Source of the DNA: Bdellovibrio sp. BCCA | GTDB lineage: Bacteria; Bdellovibrionota; Bdellovibrionia; Bdellovibrionales; Bdellovibrionaceae | Length of the DNA stretch: 64,000 nt | NCBI RefSeq assembly: GCF_037996825.1 | Contig: NZ_JBBNAC010000001.1 | Location: 1,984,001-2,048,000, forward strand | Reading direction: 5' to 3' | Shown here: positions 17,317 through 26,664 of the stretch, in pieces | How the letters are laid out: every line of letters starts with the position of its first letter | How positions within the stretch are numbered: the first letter of the stretch is position 1 | Translations under genes and position numbers: made by a program | Notes under the pieces: generated by a model | What the model was told of the DNA's origin: nothing | The model's database searches: none | The model's input: the letters and a program-made list of their open reading frames with translations, nothing else

Positions 17317-18136
17317 TTAAATCTTCCTCACGCACATCTTCTAAACCCAAAACTTGTTTTTCTTGGGCCGACATTTGAAAGAAAAATTCTTTGAGTTCCT
17401 TTAACGGAGGTCCCGTCTTTTTCTTCTTCTGTGCGTAATACTTTTCGTTTTCTTTTTTTATATATTCTTTAAATAAGTCCGGGCGTTTTTTCAAAGTCAC
17501 GAGAGCAGAAACCCTGTGCTTCCACTCTTCAATGAGCTTGTGATTTCCGCTCAATAAAATTTCCGGCACTTCTTGATTTAAACACTCACGCGGTCTTGTG
17601 AAATTAGGATGCTCTAAAAGCCCCTCTGAAAAACTGTCTTTTTGAGCTGAATCGTCGTGACCCAACACGCCTGGAATAAAACGCGCCAGAGCATCAATCA
17701 CAACGAGTGCCCCCAACTCCCCACCCGACAACACATAGTCACCGATAGAAAGCTCTTCATCGACATATTCATTAATGATTCTTTGATCGATACCACCGTA
17801 GCGGCCACAGATAAAAACCAAATGTTCTTCTTTAGAAAGGGCGCGAGCGGTTTCATCTGTCAGAGTTTTTCCTTGCGGAGACAGATACACAATTTTGGAA
17901 TTCTTATGTTGCACTTTTTGAATCGTTTTTTCGAGAGTCTCTGGCAGCATGATCATGCCGTCGCCGCCGCCGAAAGGACGATCATCCACGGTACGATGAC
18001 GATCAGAGGCGAATTCACGAGGTGTGTGCGCTTTGACGGACAAGAGATCACTCTTTAAAGCCTGACCTAAAACACCGTGAGACACGGCCGTTTCAATCAT
18101 CTCAGGAAAAAGAGTGATCACATCAATCGTTAGCAT
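17309..18136 (-). CDS. trmD: tRNA (guanine37-N1)-methyltransferase
   Basis: Methylates G37 next to the anticodon of several tRNAs, preventing +1 frameshifts. TrmD landmarks are the start [13 protein letters not shown], the [16 protein letters not shown] segment, and the SAM-binding knot [11 protein letters not shown]...[14 protein letters not shown]...[11 protein letters not shown]. The active-site DDS motif region reads [27 protein letters not shown]. At 275 residues it carries a somewhat longer C-terminal tail ([25 protein letters not shown]). The start overlaps the rimM stop in a TAATG junction. Confidence 0.97.
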   Translation of the reverse strand: MLTIDVITLFPEMIETAVSHGVLGQALKSDLLSVKAHTPREFASDRHRTVDDRPFGGGDGMIMLPETLEKTIQKVQHKNSKIVYLSPQGKTLTDETARALSKEEHLVFICGRYGGIDQRIINEYVDEELSIGDYVLSGGELGALVVIDALARFIPGVLGHDDSAQKDSFSEGLLEHPNFTRPRECLNQEVPEILLSGNHKLIEEWKHRVSALVTLKKRPDLFKEYIKKENEKYYAQKKKKTGPPLKELKEFFFQMSAQEKQVLGLEDVREEDLNG

Positions 18137-18651
18137 TAAGCGTTCTCGATATCCAAAAGCCCTTCAGGCAAATCCATCACGATAGATTGATGTTTGAAAT
18201 CGATTTTCTTGATGAAAGCATCGACGAATGGAATTTCCGCTTTTTTCCCTGCGATATCGACAACCAGAAGATCTTGAACGCCATTGGAAGAGAAACCGAC
18301 GATTTCACCTAATACGACTTGCTCTGGATTTTTCAATTTGAAGTTCAAAATTTCAGAAAGATAAATGCCTTCGCCTGGTTTAGAAACAAAGAGATCATCA
18401 TCAACGAAGAACTCCATGTGCTCAACACCTTCAGCAGCCGTGCGATCCGCAATTTCTTTTGCTTTCACGATAAAACCTTTTTTGAAAGGTTTCGTTCTTT
18501 CCACAGAGAAATTATTGATCTCTTCAGAACCTTTAGCTTTTAAGCCAAAGTTTTTCATTTTCTTTGCCCATGTGATGTCGCCAGAAAAAATGACAACATA
18601 AAGATCCCCTTTAAGACCATGGGCTTCGCGAACTTTTCCAACTAATTTCAT
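18136..18651 (-). CDS. rimM: Ribosome maturation factor RimM
   Basis: Assists assembly of the 30S head with S19. The product from ATG 18651 has about 171 residues: an N-terminal RimM barrel ([17 protein letters not shown]) and a C-terminal PRC-barrel domain ([19 protein letters not shown]...[15 protein letters not shown]). ATG 18651 has GGAG at ideal spacing; the ATG six bases earlier (18657) is too close. The longer open frame upstream runs through a transcription terminator and is not coding. Confidence 0.93.
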   Translation of the reverse strand: MKLVGKVREAHGLKGDLYVVIFSGDITWAKKMKNFGLKAKGSEEINNFSVERTKPFKKGFIVKAKEIADRTAAEGVEHMEFFVDDDLFVSKPGEGIYLSEILNFKLKNPEQVVLGEIVGFSSNGVQDLLVVDIAGKKAEIPFVDAFIKKIDFKHQSIVMDLPEGLLDIENA

Positions 18652-18690
18652 TTTCATACTCCAACTAACTCTACCACTCGACTTGCGCCG

Positions 18691-18725
18691 AAAAAAGAAA
18701 AGGGGTTGCCTCAATGACAACCCCT
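18691..18725 (-). terminator. Terminator or attenuator between khpA and rimM
   Basis: AGGGGTTG (18701-18708) pairs with CAACCCCT (18718-18725), and the leftward transcript then reads TTTCTTTTTT. It splits the operon into ffh-rpsP-khpA and rimM-trmD-rplS, probably by partial read-through. Confidence 0.8.
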
Positions 18726-18756
18726 TCCTTAGAGAATTAAATCTATTTGCTTAAGC

Positions 18757-18996
18757 TTATTCGACGATATCTAAGTGATAACGTTTGTTTAGCTTAGTAC
18801 CAGCTGCACGGATAATTGTTCTCATAGCCGCAGCAGTTTTACCTTGCTTACCAATCACTTTACCGAGGTCTTCTTTATCAACCTTCAAAGCAAGAAGTGT
18901 AGTTTGCTGACCAGGGATTTCATCAACTTCGACTTTTTCAGGTTTGTCCACTAAGGACTTTGCCATGAATTCTACGAGGTCTTTCAAGCTATCCAT
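18757..18996 (-). CDS. khpA: KH-domain RNA-binding protein KhpA
   Basis: A 79-residue single-KH protein that in other bacteria pairs with KhpB and binds many RNAs. It begins MDSLKDLVEFMAKSLVDKPEKVEV and contains the KH GXXG loop in LGKVIGKQGKTAAAMRTII. ATG 18996 follows GGGGG with five bases between; the earlier TTG is not used. Standard position between rpsP and rimM. Confidence 0.93.
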   Translation of the reverse strand: MDSLKDLVEFMAKSLVDKPEKVEVDEIPGQQTTLLALKVDKEDLGKVIGKQGKTAAAMRTIIRAAGTKLNKRYHLDIVE

Positions 18997-19066
18997 AATT
19001 ACCCCCAACAGATAGTACTTTACCTACCCGATATTCTATCGAATTCGGGTACGTTGCCAACCACTA

Positions 19067-19315
19067 TTATTTAGCTTGAGCCAATTTGATAACGTGTTTT
19101 ACACGGTCTGTAGGCTGAGCACCTTTTTTGATCCACTCTTCAACTTTAGCTAGATCAAGCTCAACCTTTTTGTCGTTACCTTTTGGAGTTGGGATGTAAG
19201 TCCCAAGAATATCAAGGAATTTACCAGTAACGTAACGACGAGAGTCCGCCACAGTGATGCGGTATTTAGGATCATGCTTAGCGCCCATACGAGCCAAACG
19301 AATTACAACTGCCAT
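19067..19315 (-). CDS. rpsP: 30S ribosomal protein S16
   Basis: Small-subunit assembly protein of 82 residues: VVIRLARMGAKHDPKYRITVADSR, then GKFLDILGTYIP and the conserved WIKKGAQPTDRVKHVI. Located between ffh and khpA, as in many bacteria. Confidence 0.97.
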   Translation of the reverse strand: MAVVIRLARMGAKHDPKYRITVADSRRYVTGKFLDILGTYIPTPKGNDKKVELDLAKVEEWIKKGAQPTDRVKHVIKLAQAK

Positions 19316-19384
19316 TTATTCAACCTCATGTATCAAAAACAGTAAGACCAAGTGTGTACTGTGTTCACAATTAAATATCAAGCT

Positions 19385-20716
19385 TTAAAATGGGAACTTC
19401 ATCCCACCTCGACCCATTCCCATTTTCATGAGCCCGCCCATCATCTTTTTCGCATCCTCAAACTGCTTTACCAGCTTGTTCACGTCCTGAACTTGAGTCC
19501 CGCTACCTTTTGCGATTCTCTGACGACGCGATGCATTTAGAACCTTGTGATTGTGGCGTTCTTCATAAGTCATAGAACGGATGATGGCTTCAATCTTTTT
19601 CATTTCAGCATCCGGAGGGGTCATATTCTTAAGCTGTTTGCTCAACTCTCCCATGCCCGGTAAAAATTTCAAGATACTCTCAAAGCCGCCCATTTTTTTG
19701 AGCTGCTGAATCTGAGTCAGGAAGTCTTCCAAAGTGAACTCGTTTTTCATGATCTTTTTCGCAGAATCACGAGCCGACTTTTCGTCAATCACTTCTTGAG
19801 CTTTTTCCACCAAAGAAAGAACGTCACCCATATCAAGGATACGTCCTGCCAAACGATCAGGATGGAAAACTTCAAGAGCAGAAACTTTTTCCCCGACACC
19901 GAGGAACTTAATAGGAATTCCTGTCACTTCACGAATAGACAAAGCCGCACCACCGCGCGCATCCCCATCTACTTTCGTGAGAATTAAACCTGTCAGAGTT
20001 AGACGCTTATGGAAGCCCTCTGCGACATTCACAGATTGCTGACCGAGCATCGCATCGGCGACGAGAAGAATTTCTTGCGGAGTCCAGATGTCTCTCAGGC
20101 GCCCCAACTCACCCATCAATTCTTCATCAATTTGCAAGCGGCCCGCAGTATCGACGATCACAACATCAACCATGTTGTCTTTCGCCCACTGTTTGGATTT
20201 TTCTAAGATCTCTTCCGGCTTCATTCCCACTTCTGTTGGGAATGTCGGAATGTTGTTTTGACGACCTAGAGTTTGCAACTGATCAATCGCCGCCGGACGA
20301 TAGATATCGGCGGGAACAAGTCCCGGCTTTTTTCCTAATTTTTGGCGAATATAAAGAGCCAACTTCGCTGCCGAAGTCGTTTTACCGGCCCCCTGAAGAC
20401 CGACTAAGAACAGCACACTGGGGTTTTCGCGCACGTTGATATCAACGGCTCCGCCACCAAGGACGTTCACGAGTTCATCGTGAACAATCTTAACGAACAT
20501 CTGGCCTGGGTTGACGTTTTGAAGGACGTCAGCGCCAAGAGCCTTGGCTTTTACTTTATCAATAAATGTCTTAACGACTTTGAAGTTCACATCGGCTTCA
20601 AGAAGACTTAAGCGGATTTCTTTGATGACGTCTTCAACGTTGGCTTCCGTGATTTTGCTTTGCCCACGGACCTTTTTAAGACTCGCCATGATCTTGTCAG
20701 ATAAATTCTCAAACAT
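19385..20716 (-). CDS. ffh: Signal recognition particle protein Ffh
   Basis: GTPase that delivers ribosomes translating membrane proteins to FtsY. The 443 residues comprise the N domain (about 1-90), the G domain with GLQGAGKTTSAAKLA (P-loop), VDTAGRLQIDEEL and LTKVDGDARGG, and the methionine-rich M domain with FLPGMGELSKQLKN, SMTYEERHNHKVLNASRRQRIAKGSGTQVQDVNKLVKQF and a C-terminal KMMGGLMKMGMGRGGM. It is the first gene of the leftward operon. Confidence 0.97.
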   Translation of the reverse strand: MFENLSDKIMASLKKVRGQSKITEANVEDVIKEIRLSLLEADVNFKVVKTFIDKVKAKALGADVLQNVNPGQMFVKIVHDELVNVLGGGAVDINVRENPSVLFLVGLQGAGKTTSAAKLALYIRQKLGKKPGLVPADIYRPAAIDQLQTLGRQNNIPTFPTEVGMKPEEILEKSKQWAKDNMVDVVIVDTAGRLQIDEELMGELGRLRDIWTPQEILLVADAMLGQQSVNVAEGFHKRLTLTGLILTKVDGDARGGAALSIREVTGIPIKFLGVGEKVSALEVFHPDRLAGRILDMGDVLSLVEKAQEVIDEKSARDSAKKIMKNEFTLEDFLTQIQQLKKMGGFESILKFLPGMGELSKQLKNMTPPDAEMKKIEAIIRSMTYEERHNHKVLNASRRQRIAKGSGTQVQDVNKLVKQFEDAKKMMGGLMKMGMGRGGMKFPF

Positions 20717-20780
20717 GTGAAATTCTCCAAGGAAGTCTATTTAACTCATTGGGATCAGAATGACAAAGAAGCCTGCGACT

Positions 20781-20837
20781 CGCTGCATCCATGATCTCCC
20801 TGTAGAGTTTATAGATGCAGCGCATTGAGTAGATCAA
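20781..20837 (-). promoter_or_regulatory. Predicted ffh promoter with flanking 9-bp inverted repeat
   Basis: On the minus strand TTGATC (20837-20832), 18 bases, TATAAA (20813-20808). A perfect nine-base inverted repeat (20781-20789 and 20814-20822) brackets the -10 element and start site. The upstream arm lies in the promoter spacer and would not be transcribed, so this would be a DNA operator rather than an RNA hairpin. Confidence 0.5.
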
Positions 20838-20882
20838 TCGGACATCTTTATGGATATGAGAGACGCAAAAAGGGGCAATACT

Positions 20883-21164
20883 ATGAAAAAAATCATTCTT
20901 GTATCTGTATTGGCAGGAGCTTCTGCACAAGCTCAACTTGTGACTTCAAATTCTGCAGCACTAGAAGGTTTGAAAGATGCACGCAAACAACTTGAAGTGC
21001 GCACTGAAAATCAAATTCTAGAAAAATTGGAAGCAGCTCGCCTTGAAGACGAAAGAAATCGTCGTCAAAAATTCGAATCATTGAACTTCAGCGTTGTGAA
21101 CGACGGCACACAAAACCAAAACACAAACACAGCGGTTCAACAACCAGCGACTGTTACTTATTAG
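20883..21164 (+). CDS. Small exported protein, Gln/Asn-rich tail
   Basis: A 93-residue protein from ATG 20883 with a short signal peptide (MKKIILVSVLAGASAQAQ). A charged helical middle follows (ALEGLKDARKQLEVRTENQILEKLEAARLEDERNRRQKFES), then a polar tail (NDGTQNQNTNTAVQQPATVTY). AGGGGC precedes the start. No family recognised; probably periplasmic or surface. Divergent from ffh. Confidence 0.65.
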   Translation: MKKIILVSVLAGASAQAQLVTSNSAALEGLKDARKQLEVRTENQILEKLEAARLEDERNRRQKFESLNFSVVNDGTQNQNTNTAVQQPATVTY

Positions 21165-21179
21165 TCATCTTGAAGCCCC

Positions 21180-21251
21180 AGGTACGGACTTACTTTTGGT
21201 TGAAGTTTGCGTCATAAGACACGGTTCTCAACCAAAAGTAAGTCCGTACCT
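21180..21251. repeat. Perfect 24-bp inverted repeat between convergent genes
   Basis: Arms 21180-21203 and 21228-21251 are exact reverse complements over 24 bases with a 24-base centre. Three more T residues follow on the plus strand, so it may terminate the small exported gene. The length and perfection also fit a dispersed palindromic element. Confidence 0.8.
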
Positions 21252-21252
21252 T

Positions 21253-22116
21253 TTAGAGCTTCATCAAATCCGCGAAAGCTGCGACGGCTTTAGCATCGTG
21301 ACTGGGAACAATTAAAAGCTCTGGATACTTTTTATGAAGAGCTTGAAGTTCTTTGATGCGTTCTAAGACTTCATCTGAGTTTGTATCTGCAAATTTTCTT
21401 GAGAGCCAAAACTTAGGAAGTCCGTTTTCGAGAGCTTCTGAGTTCCACACAGTGTCTCCGACAAGAAACGCGCGTTTTTTATTGCCGATATTAATAAAAA
21501 GTCCCACCGAACCTGGCGTATGTCCCGGCATTCCTACTAAGACAAGACTTCCATCGCCGAAAATATCGCGACTCTTTGAATAGCCTTCGTATTCCTTATT
21601 CTCGAGTTCATATGTTTTCCACGGAGTTTTATCTGAAAACAGAGAAGGAAACACCGCGGGAGAAGCGCCTTTGATTTTTGTGAATTCCAACTCTTGAGGA
21701 AGTATTTCGACGGGCACTTCGGGCATATCCGCAAGTCCGCTGACGTGATCATAATGCACGTGCGATACGATAATGCGCTCTGGTTTGATATTCAGTTTTT
21801 TCAGTTGATCAACAGCCGTCTCTTCTTGTTCAAAACGAGTCGCAAGCCGCGCCCACCAAGGCATGTCCTGTACCTGAGTCTTCGCTGTTTTTCCTAAGCC
21901 GGTATCAAATAAAAAAATTCCTTTGGGATGTTCGATCAAAAATGCCGGATGCACCATGGGAAATTTCTTAAACCAGGAGCCACCTTGAATGGTCGATCCT
22001 TCAAGAGGTGACGCCGTTCCGGTGTAAAGAACTGTCACCCTTATCTTTTCGTTTTGAGACCATGTCGGAAGACTGACAACAATTCCACTTAGGAAAATTA
22101 GCAAAAATCTTTTCAT
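21253..22116 (-). CDS. Secreted metallo-beta-lactamase-fold hydrolase
   Basis: A 287-residue protein with a signal peptide (MKRFLLIFLSGIVVSLPTWSQ) and a metallo-beta-lactamase fold. HVHYDH at 119-124, an upstream FLFDTGLG, GHTPGSVGL, LVGDTVW and a C-terminal PSHD supply the expected metal ligands. The arrangement resembles N-acyl homoserine lactonases and related lactone or ester hydrolases, but the substrate cannot be told. Export implies action in the periplasm or outside the cell. Confidence 0.85.
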   Translation of the reverse strand: MKRFLLIFLSGIVVSLPTWSQNEKIRVTVLYTGTASPLEGSTIQGGSWFKKFPMVHPAFLIEHPKGIFLFDTGLGKTAKTQVQDMPWWARLATRFEQEETAVDQLKKLNIKPERIIVSHVHYDHVSGLADMPEVPVEILPQELEFTKIKGASPAVFPSLFSDKTPWKTYELENKEYEGYSKSRDIFGDGSLVLVGMPGHTPGSVGLFINIGNKKRAFLVGDTVWNSEALENGLPKFWLSRKFADTNSDEVLERIKELQALHKKYPELLIVPSHDAKAVAAFADLMKL

Positions 22117-22158
22117 AATTTCTCCCGTGGATCGACTGACGTCTTTGCGACAACCATT

Positions 22159-22932
22159 TTACCAGCGCTGGAAAGAACCTTTTTTAAGACTCCAATGCGC
22201 GGCCATATAAAAGAAAACAAAACCGATCAATGAAATCACAGCGGCAGTCCAGACATTGACGTCGCTGACTCCCAAAATACCGTAACGAAGACCGTTAATA
22301 AGATATAATAATGGATTGGCCTTTGAAACCATCTGCCAGAATGGATGAAGATGTTCTATAGATAAGAACACCCCGCCTAAATAAGTAAGAGGCAATAAAA
22401 TGAATGCCGAAAATGCCGATAACTGATCGAAGGTCGTTGCCCAAAAAGCAATGCTGATACCGATCATTCCAAAAATCAATCCCGCAACAATTAAGAAAAA
22501 CAATGTGATCATGGGGTGCGCGATGGCGAGCCACTCCCCTTGTTGATAAAGCATAAAAGCTGAACCTACCATGTAAGTGATCAAAGCGACGATAGAGCCG
22601 CGAACTAGGGATCCGAGACTCATGGCCCAGATGATTTCCCGATCTGTTATGGGTGCCACGCGAAGATCTTCCAAGTCGCCAGAGAATTTTGAAGACACGA
22701 TGGATGACGAGGAGTTTTGAAAAGAGTTATTGATAAGCCCCATCATCATAAGACCTGGAATCAAGAACGCCAAATAGCTCACACCTTGATGAGCTGCCAT
22801 CTGTTCACCCAATGACACGCCAAAGATCAAAAGATAAAGGAATGAAGACACAAATGGAGTAATCACCGTTTGCACGATGACTTTTAAAAAGCGTGCGATT
22901 TCTCGGTGAAAGATCGTTACAAATCCAGTCAT
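22159..22932 (-). CDS. ABC-2 type transporter permease
   Basis: A 257-residue, six-helix inner-membrane subunit: VIVQTVITPFVSSFLYLLIFGVSLG, then a loop, IWAMSLGSLVRGSIVALITYMVG, further helices and PLTYLGGVFLSIEHLHPFWQMVSKANPLLYLINGLRYGILG, the conserved ABC-2 C-terminal signature. Its start overlaps the ATPase gene by four bases. The pair resembles NodJ/DrrB-type exporters. Substrate unknown. Confidence 0.9.
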   Translation of the reverse strand: MTGFVTIFHREIARFLKVIVQTVITPFVSSFLYLLIFGVSLGEQMAAHQGVSYLAFLIPGLMMMGLINNSFQNSSSSIVSSKFSGDLEDLRVAPITDREIIWAMSLGSLVRGSIVALITYMVGSAFMLYQQGEWLAIAHPMITLFFLIVAGLIFGMIGISIAFWATTFDQLSAFSAFILLPLTYLGGVFLSIEHLHPFWQMVSKANPLLYLINGLRYGILGVSDVNVWTAAVISLIGFVFFYMAAHWSLKKGSFQRW

Positions 22933-23849
22933 AGAGGCGCCTGCACTTCTTTCTTTTGGCTGACAAGTTTTAAGAAGGCGTCTTCAAGATCCCCTTCTTC
23001 AATTTGTACGTCGCGAATAAGGTCTGTCGGAATTCCCACTTCGCTGATGACTTCGCCCAAAGGTTTGTTTTGCGGAACAACGAAGAGATACTCTTTCCCT
23101 ATGACATCCACCAAGTACGATGACGCTACTGAAAAGTTTTCTGTCAGAATCATGCGGATTTTTTTATGCGTGTACTGACGAATGATTTCTTTTGTATTTC
23201 CCAAACACACCAATGCACCGAGGTTGATAATCCCGACGCGGTCACAAAGCTGCTCAGCTTCTTCCAAATAGTGGGTTGTCAGAAGAATCGACATGCCTTC
23301 ATTGCGAAGTTCTTGAACGAACTTCCAAAGATCTTCACGGAGGCGAATATCTACTCCCGCTGTTGGTTCATCAAGGAGCAAGAGTTTGGGATTGTGAACC
23401 AAAGCTTTAGCAATCATCAGACGGCGTTTCATCCCGCCTGAGAGTTGTTTTACTTTTTTATTTCTGTGTTCATACAAAGCCAATTTGTTTAAAAGAAAAT
23501 GAATGCGCTCTGTATTCTTGCGAAGGCCGTAGTAACCAGAGTGAAATTCCAAAATTTCTTCGACATCAAAAAAGCCAGAATTGATTACTTCTTGGTGAAC
23601 AACGCCGATTTGTCTTTTCGTGAACATCGGATCTTTGGTAACGTCCACACCGAAAACTTTCACAGATCCTGATGTTGGTTTCTCCAAGGTTGTGATCGCA
23701 GAAATAATTGTCGTCTTCCCTGCTCCATTCGGTCCCAAAAGACCGAAGATCTCCCCGCCTTTCACATCGAAGGTCACGCCTTTTACAGCTTCTACTGTGC
23801 TATCCTTGTACCTTTTTCTAAGGTCGAGGATTTCTAATGGAAGAATCAT
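22929..23849 (-). CDS. ABC transporter ATP-binding protein
   Basis: A 306-residue ATPase with Walker A GLLGPNGAGKTT, Q-loop VVHQEV, signature QLSGGMKRRLMIAKAL, Walker B LLLLDEPTAGVD and switch LTTHYLEEAE. The 80-residue C-terminal extension is typical of DrrA/NodI-type exporters. It pairs with the downstream permease. It follows prfC by two bases, so one transcript likely carries all three genes. Confidence 0.92.
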   Translation of the reverse strand: MILPLEILDLRKRYKDSTVEAVKGVTFDVKGGEIFGLLGPNGAGKTTIISAITTLEKPTSGSVKVFGVDVTKDPMFTKRQIGVVHQEVINSGFFDVEEILEFHSGYYGLRKNTERIHFLLNKLALYEHRNKKVKQLSGGMKRRLMIAKALVHNPKLLLLDEPTAGVDIRLREDLWKFVQELRNEGMSILLTTHYLEEAEQLCDRVGIINLGALVCLGNTKEIIRQYTHKKIRMILTENFSVASSYLVDVIGKEYLFVVPQNKPLGEVISEVGIPTDLIRDVQIEEGDLEDAFLKLVSQKKEVQAPL

Positions 23850-23851
23850 AC

Positions 23852-25459
23852 TTACCTCGCGCGCGTGATGCTTGTGTGAAACTCCACTGTTGGATTTTCG
23901 CGTTTAAGCCAGTTTAAATCCCATTCTTGATTTACCAGCACCACAGGGTTGTCTTGCAAATCGCGGAACATATTCGCGCCACCTTTGAGTTCAGCGACGG
24001 GTTTCCCTTCAGCCGTTCTTGGCCAACGAGCCACGCCGTAAGGAAGACGATTGAGTTTCACTTCCAAGTTGTATTCATCCTGCAAACGACGCAAAAGAAC
24101 TTCGAATTGAAGTTCCCCGACCGCACCAATGATTGGATCTTGTGGACCAACGATAGGATCGATGAATAATTGAATAGCACCTTCTTCAGATAAGTGATTC
24201 AACGCCTCCTGCATCTTTTGGCGCTTCAATGCATCACGCACTGAAAGACGGCCGAAAAGTTCCGGGGCAAATTTTGGAATATCTTCGAAATGAATTTTAC
24301 CAGAAGCATAGACACAGTCGCCAATAGCAAAGTTTCCTGTATCCCCCACACCCACGATATCGCCAGCGTAAGCGTCGTCGACAGTTTCTTTGTCGGCCGC
24401 GACGAATTGACTCGCGTAAGACAAACGCAATTCCTTATCGTGACGAGAGTGTTTTACTTTCATGCCGCGCTCAAATTTTCCTGAGCAAATACGAATGAAG
24501 GCAATGCGGTCTCTGTGACGCTTGTCCATATTGGCTTGGATTTTAAATACAAAGCCTGTGAAGTTTGCATCGCATGGATCGATTTCTTTATCGTCTTTTG
24601 TATGACGTGCTTGCGGTCCTGGTGCGTACTGCGTGAAAAATTTTAGGAATGTATCCACCCCGAAATTTTGCTTCGCCGAACCAAATGTCACAGGAGAAAT
24701 CGTGCCATCTAGAAACTCATTCACATCAAATGGCGGAAGAGCACTTTCGATAAGATCTAACTCTTCAAGCACTTGATCTGCGGATTCTTTATCGAGGTAT
24801 TGGTAAAGAATTTGATCGTCTTTGCCTTTTTCAAAGGGGATGATTTTGTAGTCTTCCACTTCTTCGCGGCGTTGATCGTAAATCCAGATCTCTTTTGTCA
24901 GACGATTGTAGATACCACGGAAACGTTGACCGATACCTAACGGCCAGGTCACCGGATAGCATTGCATGTTCAGAGTTTTTTCAACTTCATCAATCAAAGT
25001 GAGAGGGTCTTTACCTTCACGGTCGAGCTTGTTTACGAATGTGAAAATAGGAACTTTGCGCAGACGGCAGACTTCATAAAGTTTTTTAGTACGCTCCTCG
25101 ACACCTTTCGCAACGTCGATCAACATGCAGGCAGAATCCACCGCCATCAAAACGCGGTACGTATCCTCAGAGAAGTCTTTATGCCCCGGCGTATCGAGAA
25201 GGTTTACACGCAAGCCTTCAAAATCAAACGTCATCACAGAAGACGTGATCGAGATCCCCTTCTCACGCTCCATCGCCATCCAGTCTGAAGTGACGGCTTT
25301 ACTTCCCTGCTTCCCCTTCACTTCCCCGGTTTCGTGGATCACGCCACCGTGATAAAGTAATTTTTCGGTCAAAGTCGTCTTACCCGCATCCGGATGCGAA
25401 ATGATGGCAAAAGTACGACGGCGTTGGATTTCTTTCTGAACCTGAGGTGTGGCGAGCAT
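23852..25459 (-). CDS. prfC: Peptide chain release factor 3
   Basis: GTPase that removes RF1/RF2 from the ribosome after termination. The 535 residues begin with the translational GTPase core: ISHPDAGKTTLTEKLLYHGGVIHETGEVKG, then SDWMAMEREKGISITSS, LLDTPGHKDFSEDTYR and FVNKLDREGKDP. The RF3-specific domain follows (FGRLSVRDALKRQKMQEALNHLSEEGAIQLF). It is the first gene of an operon with the ABC exporter. Confidence 0.96.
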   Translation of the reverse strand: MLATPQVQKEIQRRRTFAIISHPDAGKTTLTEKLLYHGGVIHETGEVKGKQGSKAVTSDWMAMEREKGISITSSVMTFDFEGLRVNLLDTPGHKDFSEDTYRVLMAVDSACMLIDVAKGVEERTKKLYEVCRLRKVPIFTFVNKLDREGKDPLTLIDEVEKTLNMQCYPVTWPLGIGQRFRGIYNRLTKEIWIYDQRREEVEDYKIIPFEKGKDDQILYQYLDKESADQVLEELDLIESALPPFDVNEFLDGTISPVTFGSAKQNFGVDTFLKFFTQYAPGPQARHTKDDKEIDPCDANFTGFVFKIQANMDKRHRDRIAFIRICSGKFERGMKVKHSRHDKELRLSYASQFVAADKETVDDAYAGDIVGVGDTGNFAIGDCVYASGKIHFEDIPKFAPELFGRLSVRDALKRQKMQEALNHLSEEGAIQLFIDPIVGPQDPIIGAVGELQFEVLLRRLQDEYNLEVKLNRLPYGVARWPRTAEGKPVAELKGGANMFRDLQDNPVVLVNQEWDLNWLKRENPTVEFHTSITRAR

Positions 25460-25626
25460 TTTTGTTCCTTTAAAGGCTTCTTTTTACTTGGGAAATCCAA
25501 AGCTTACAAGGTATTGCTGCCCCGCATAGATAATACTTGATTCCTTTTCTTCAGAACCTTATAACCACAGACGAACTTTCAACTCCCCTGGGTTTGGAGC
25601 CCTGGATGGACAACTGAGGTGACAAT

Positions 25627-26664
25627 ATGTCTTCGACTTCGGCCTATTATGTTACGGCTTACTATAAATTTCAAAAACTTACGAATCTAGAACAAGTCCA
25701 AAAAGACCTCGAAACAAAAGCAGATGAACTCAACGTCAAAGGTCTTGTGATCTTGGGTGAAGAGGGTTTTAACTCCACGTGCGCGGCTTCTTCTGTCGAA
25801 TCTTTCAATGCTTGGAAACAGTTTATTCGTGACTACTTCTCAGCTCCAAATTTGTTTTTTAAAGATTCTGAATCCGAGAAAGCTCCATTTCGCCGTTTTA
25901 AAGTGAAAATCCGCGAAGAAATCGTGACAACGGGAATTCCGGAGATGATGCCTCCTGAAGGGAAAAATCAACACCTCACTCCGACAGAGTGGAATCGTGT
26001 TTTGAAAGAAGAAAATGACTATGTGATGATCGATACTCGCAACTGGTATGAGTATAAAATCGGAACTTTCAAAGGCGCTTTGAATCCCAATATCGAAAAG
26101 TTCACGGACTTTCCTCAGTACATCGAGAGCCAAGGTATTTCGAAAGACAAAAAAATGCTGATCTTCTGCACAGGCGGCATTCGCTGTGAAAAAGGCATTT
26201 TGGAATTGCAAAAACAAGGTTACGACAATGTTTTTCAATTGGACGGCGGTATTATCAACTACATGAAGGAATACCCGAACGATCAGTTCGAGGGAGAATG
26301 CTTCGTGTTCGATCATCGTGTGGCTTTGGATCAAAACCTTCAGCCATCCACAAAGTACGGCCTTTGCCCTCACTGCGGTCAGCCTTCGGAAATTAAGATT
26401 TCATGCAAACGTTGTGACTCGGAAGAGTTGATCTGTGTTGAGTGCTCTGAGCTTGAGTTTAAAAAAGATACTTGCTCTAAAAACTGCGCACACCAATACA
26501 AACTTCATCCGGGCAAAAAAGGCCCAAAACAAGTGGTGCCTTTTGAAATTGAAAAATTAAAAGCTGAAGGCGCTGAAGAAATTCCCACGATCCGCGTGTC
26601 TAAAACGAAGATCGTGACTGTGAATGATAAAGGCGAATCGCAAACTGTCACAGCGAAAACCTAA
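25627..26664 (+). CDS. trhO: tRNA uridine(34) hydroxylase, rhodanese family
   Basis: Makes 5-hydroxyuridine at the wobble position of certain tRNAs using O2. The 345 residues have an N-terminal ferredoxin-like domain (YYKFQKL, GLVILGEEGFNSTCA), then a rhodanese domain (MIDTRNWYEYKIGTFKGALNP) with active-site loop CTGGIRCEKG, and a C-terminal zinc-binding region (CPHCGQ, CKRCDSEELICVEC, CSKNC). Start ATG follows GAGGTGACA. Its stop overlaps that of the convergent gene by four bases. Confidence 0.95.
   Translation: MSSTSAYYVTAYYKFQKLTNLEQVQKDLETKADELNVKGLVILGEEGFNSTCAASSVESFNAWKQFIRDYFSAPNLFFKDSESEKAPFRRFKVKIREEIVTTGIPEMMPPEGKNQHLTPTEWNRVLKEENDYVMIDTRNWYEYKIGTFKGALNPNIEKFTDFPQYIESQGISKDKKMLIFCTGGIRCEKGILELQKQGYDNVFQLDGGIINYMKEYPNDQFEGECFVFDHRVALDQNLQPSTKYGLCPHCGQPSEIKISCKRCDSEELICVECSELEFKKDTCSKNCAHQYKLHPGKKGPKQVVPFEIEKLKAEGAEEIPTIRVSKTKIVTVNDKGESQTVTAKT

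Noticed and set aside
18658-18720. N-terminal extension of RimM in the longer open frame
   Set aside because: The extension runs through a terminator hairpin, and the ATG at 18651 has a proper ribosome site.
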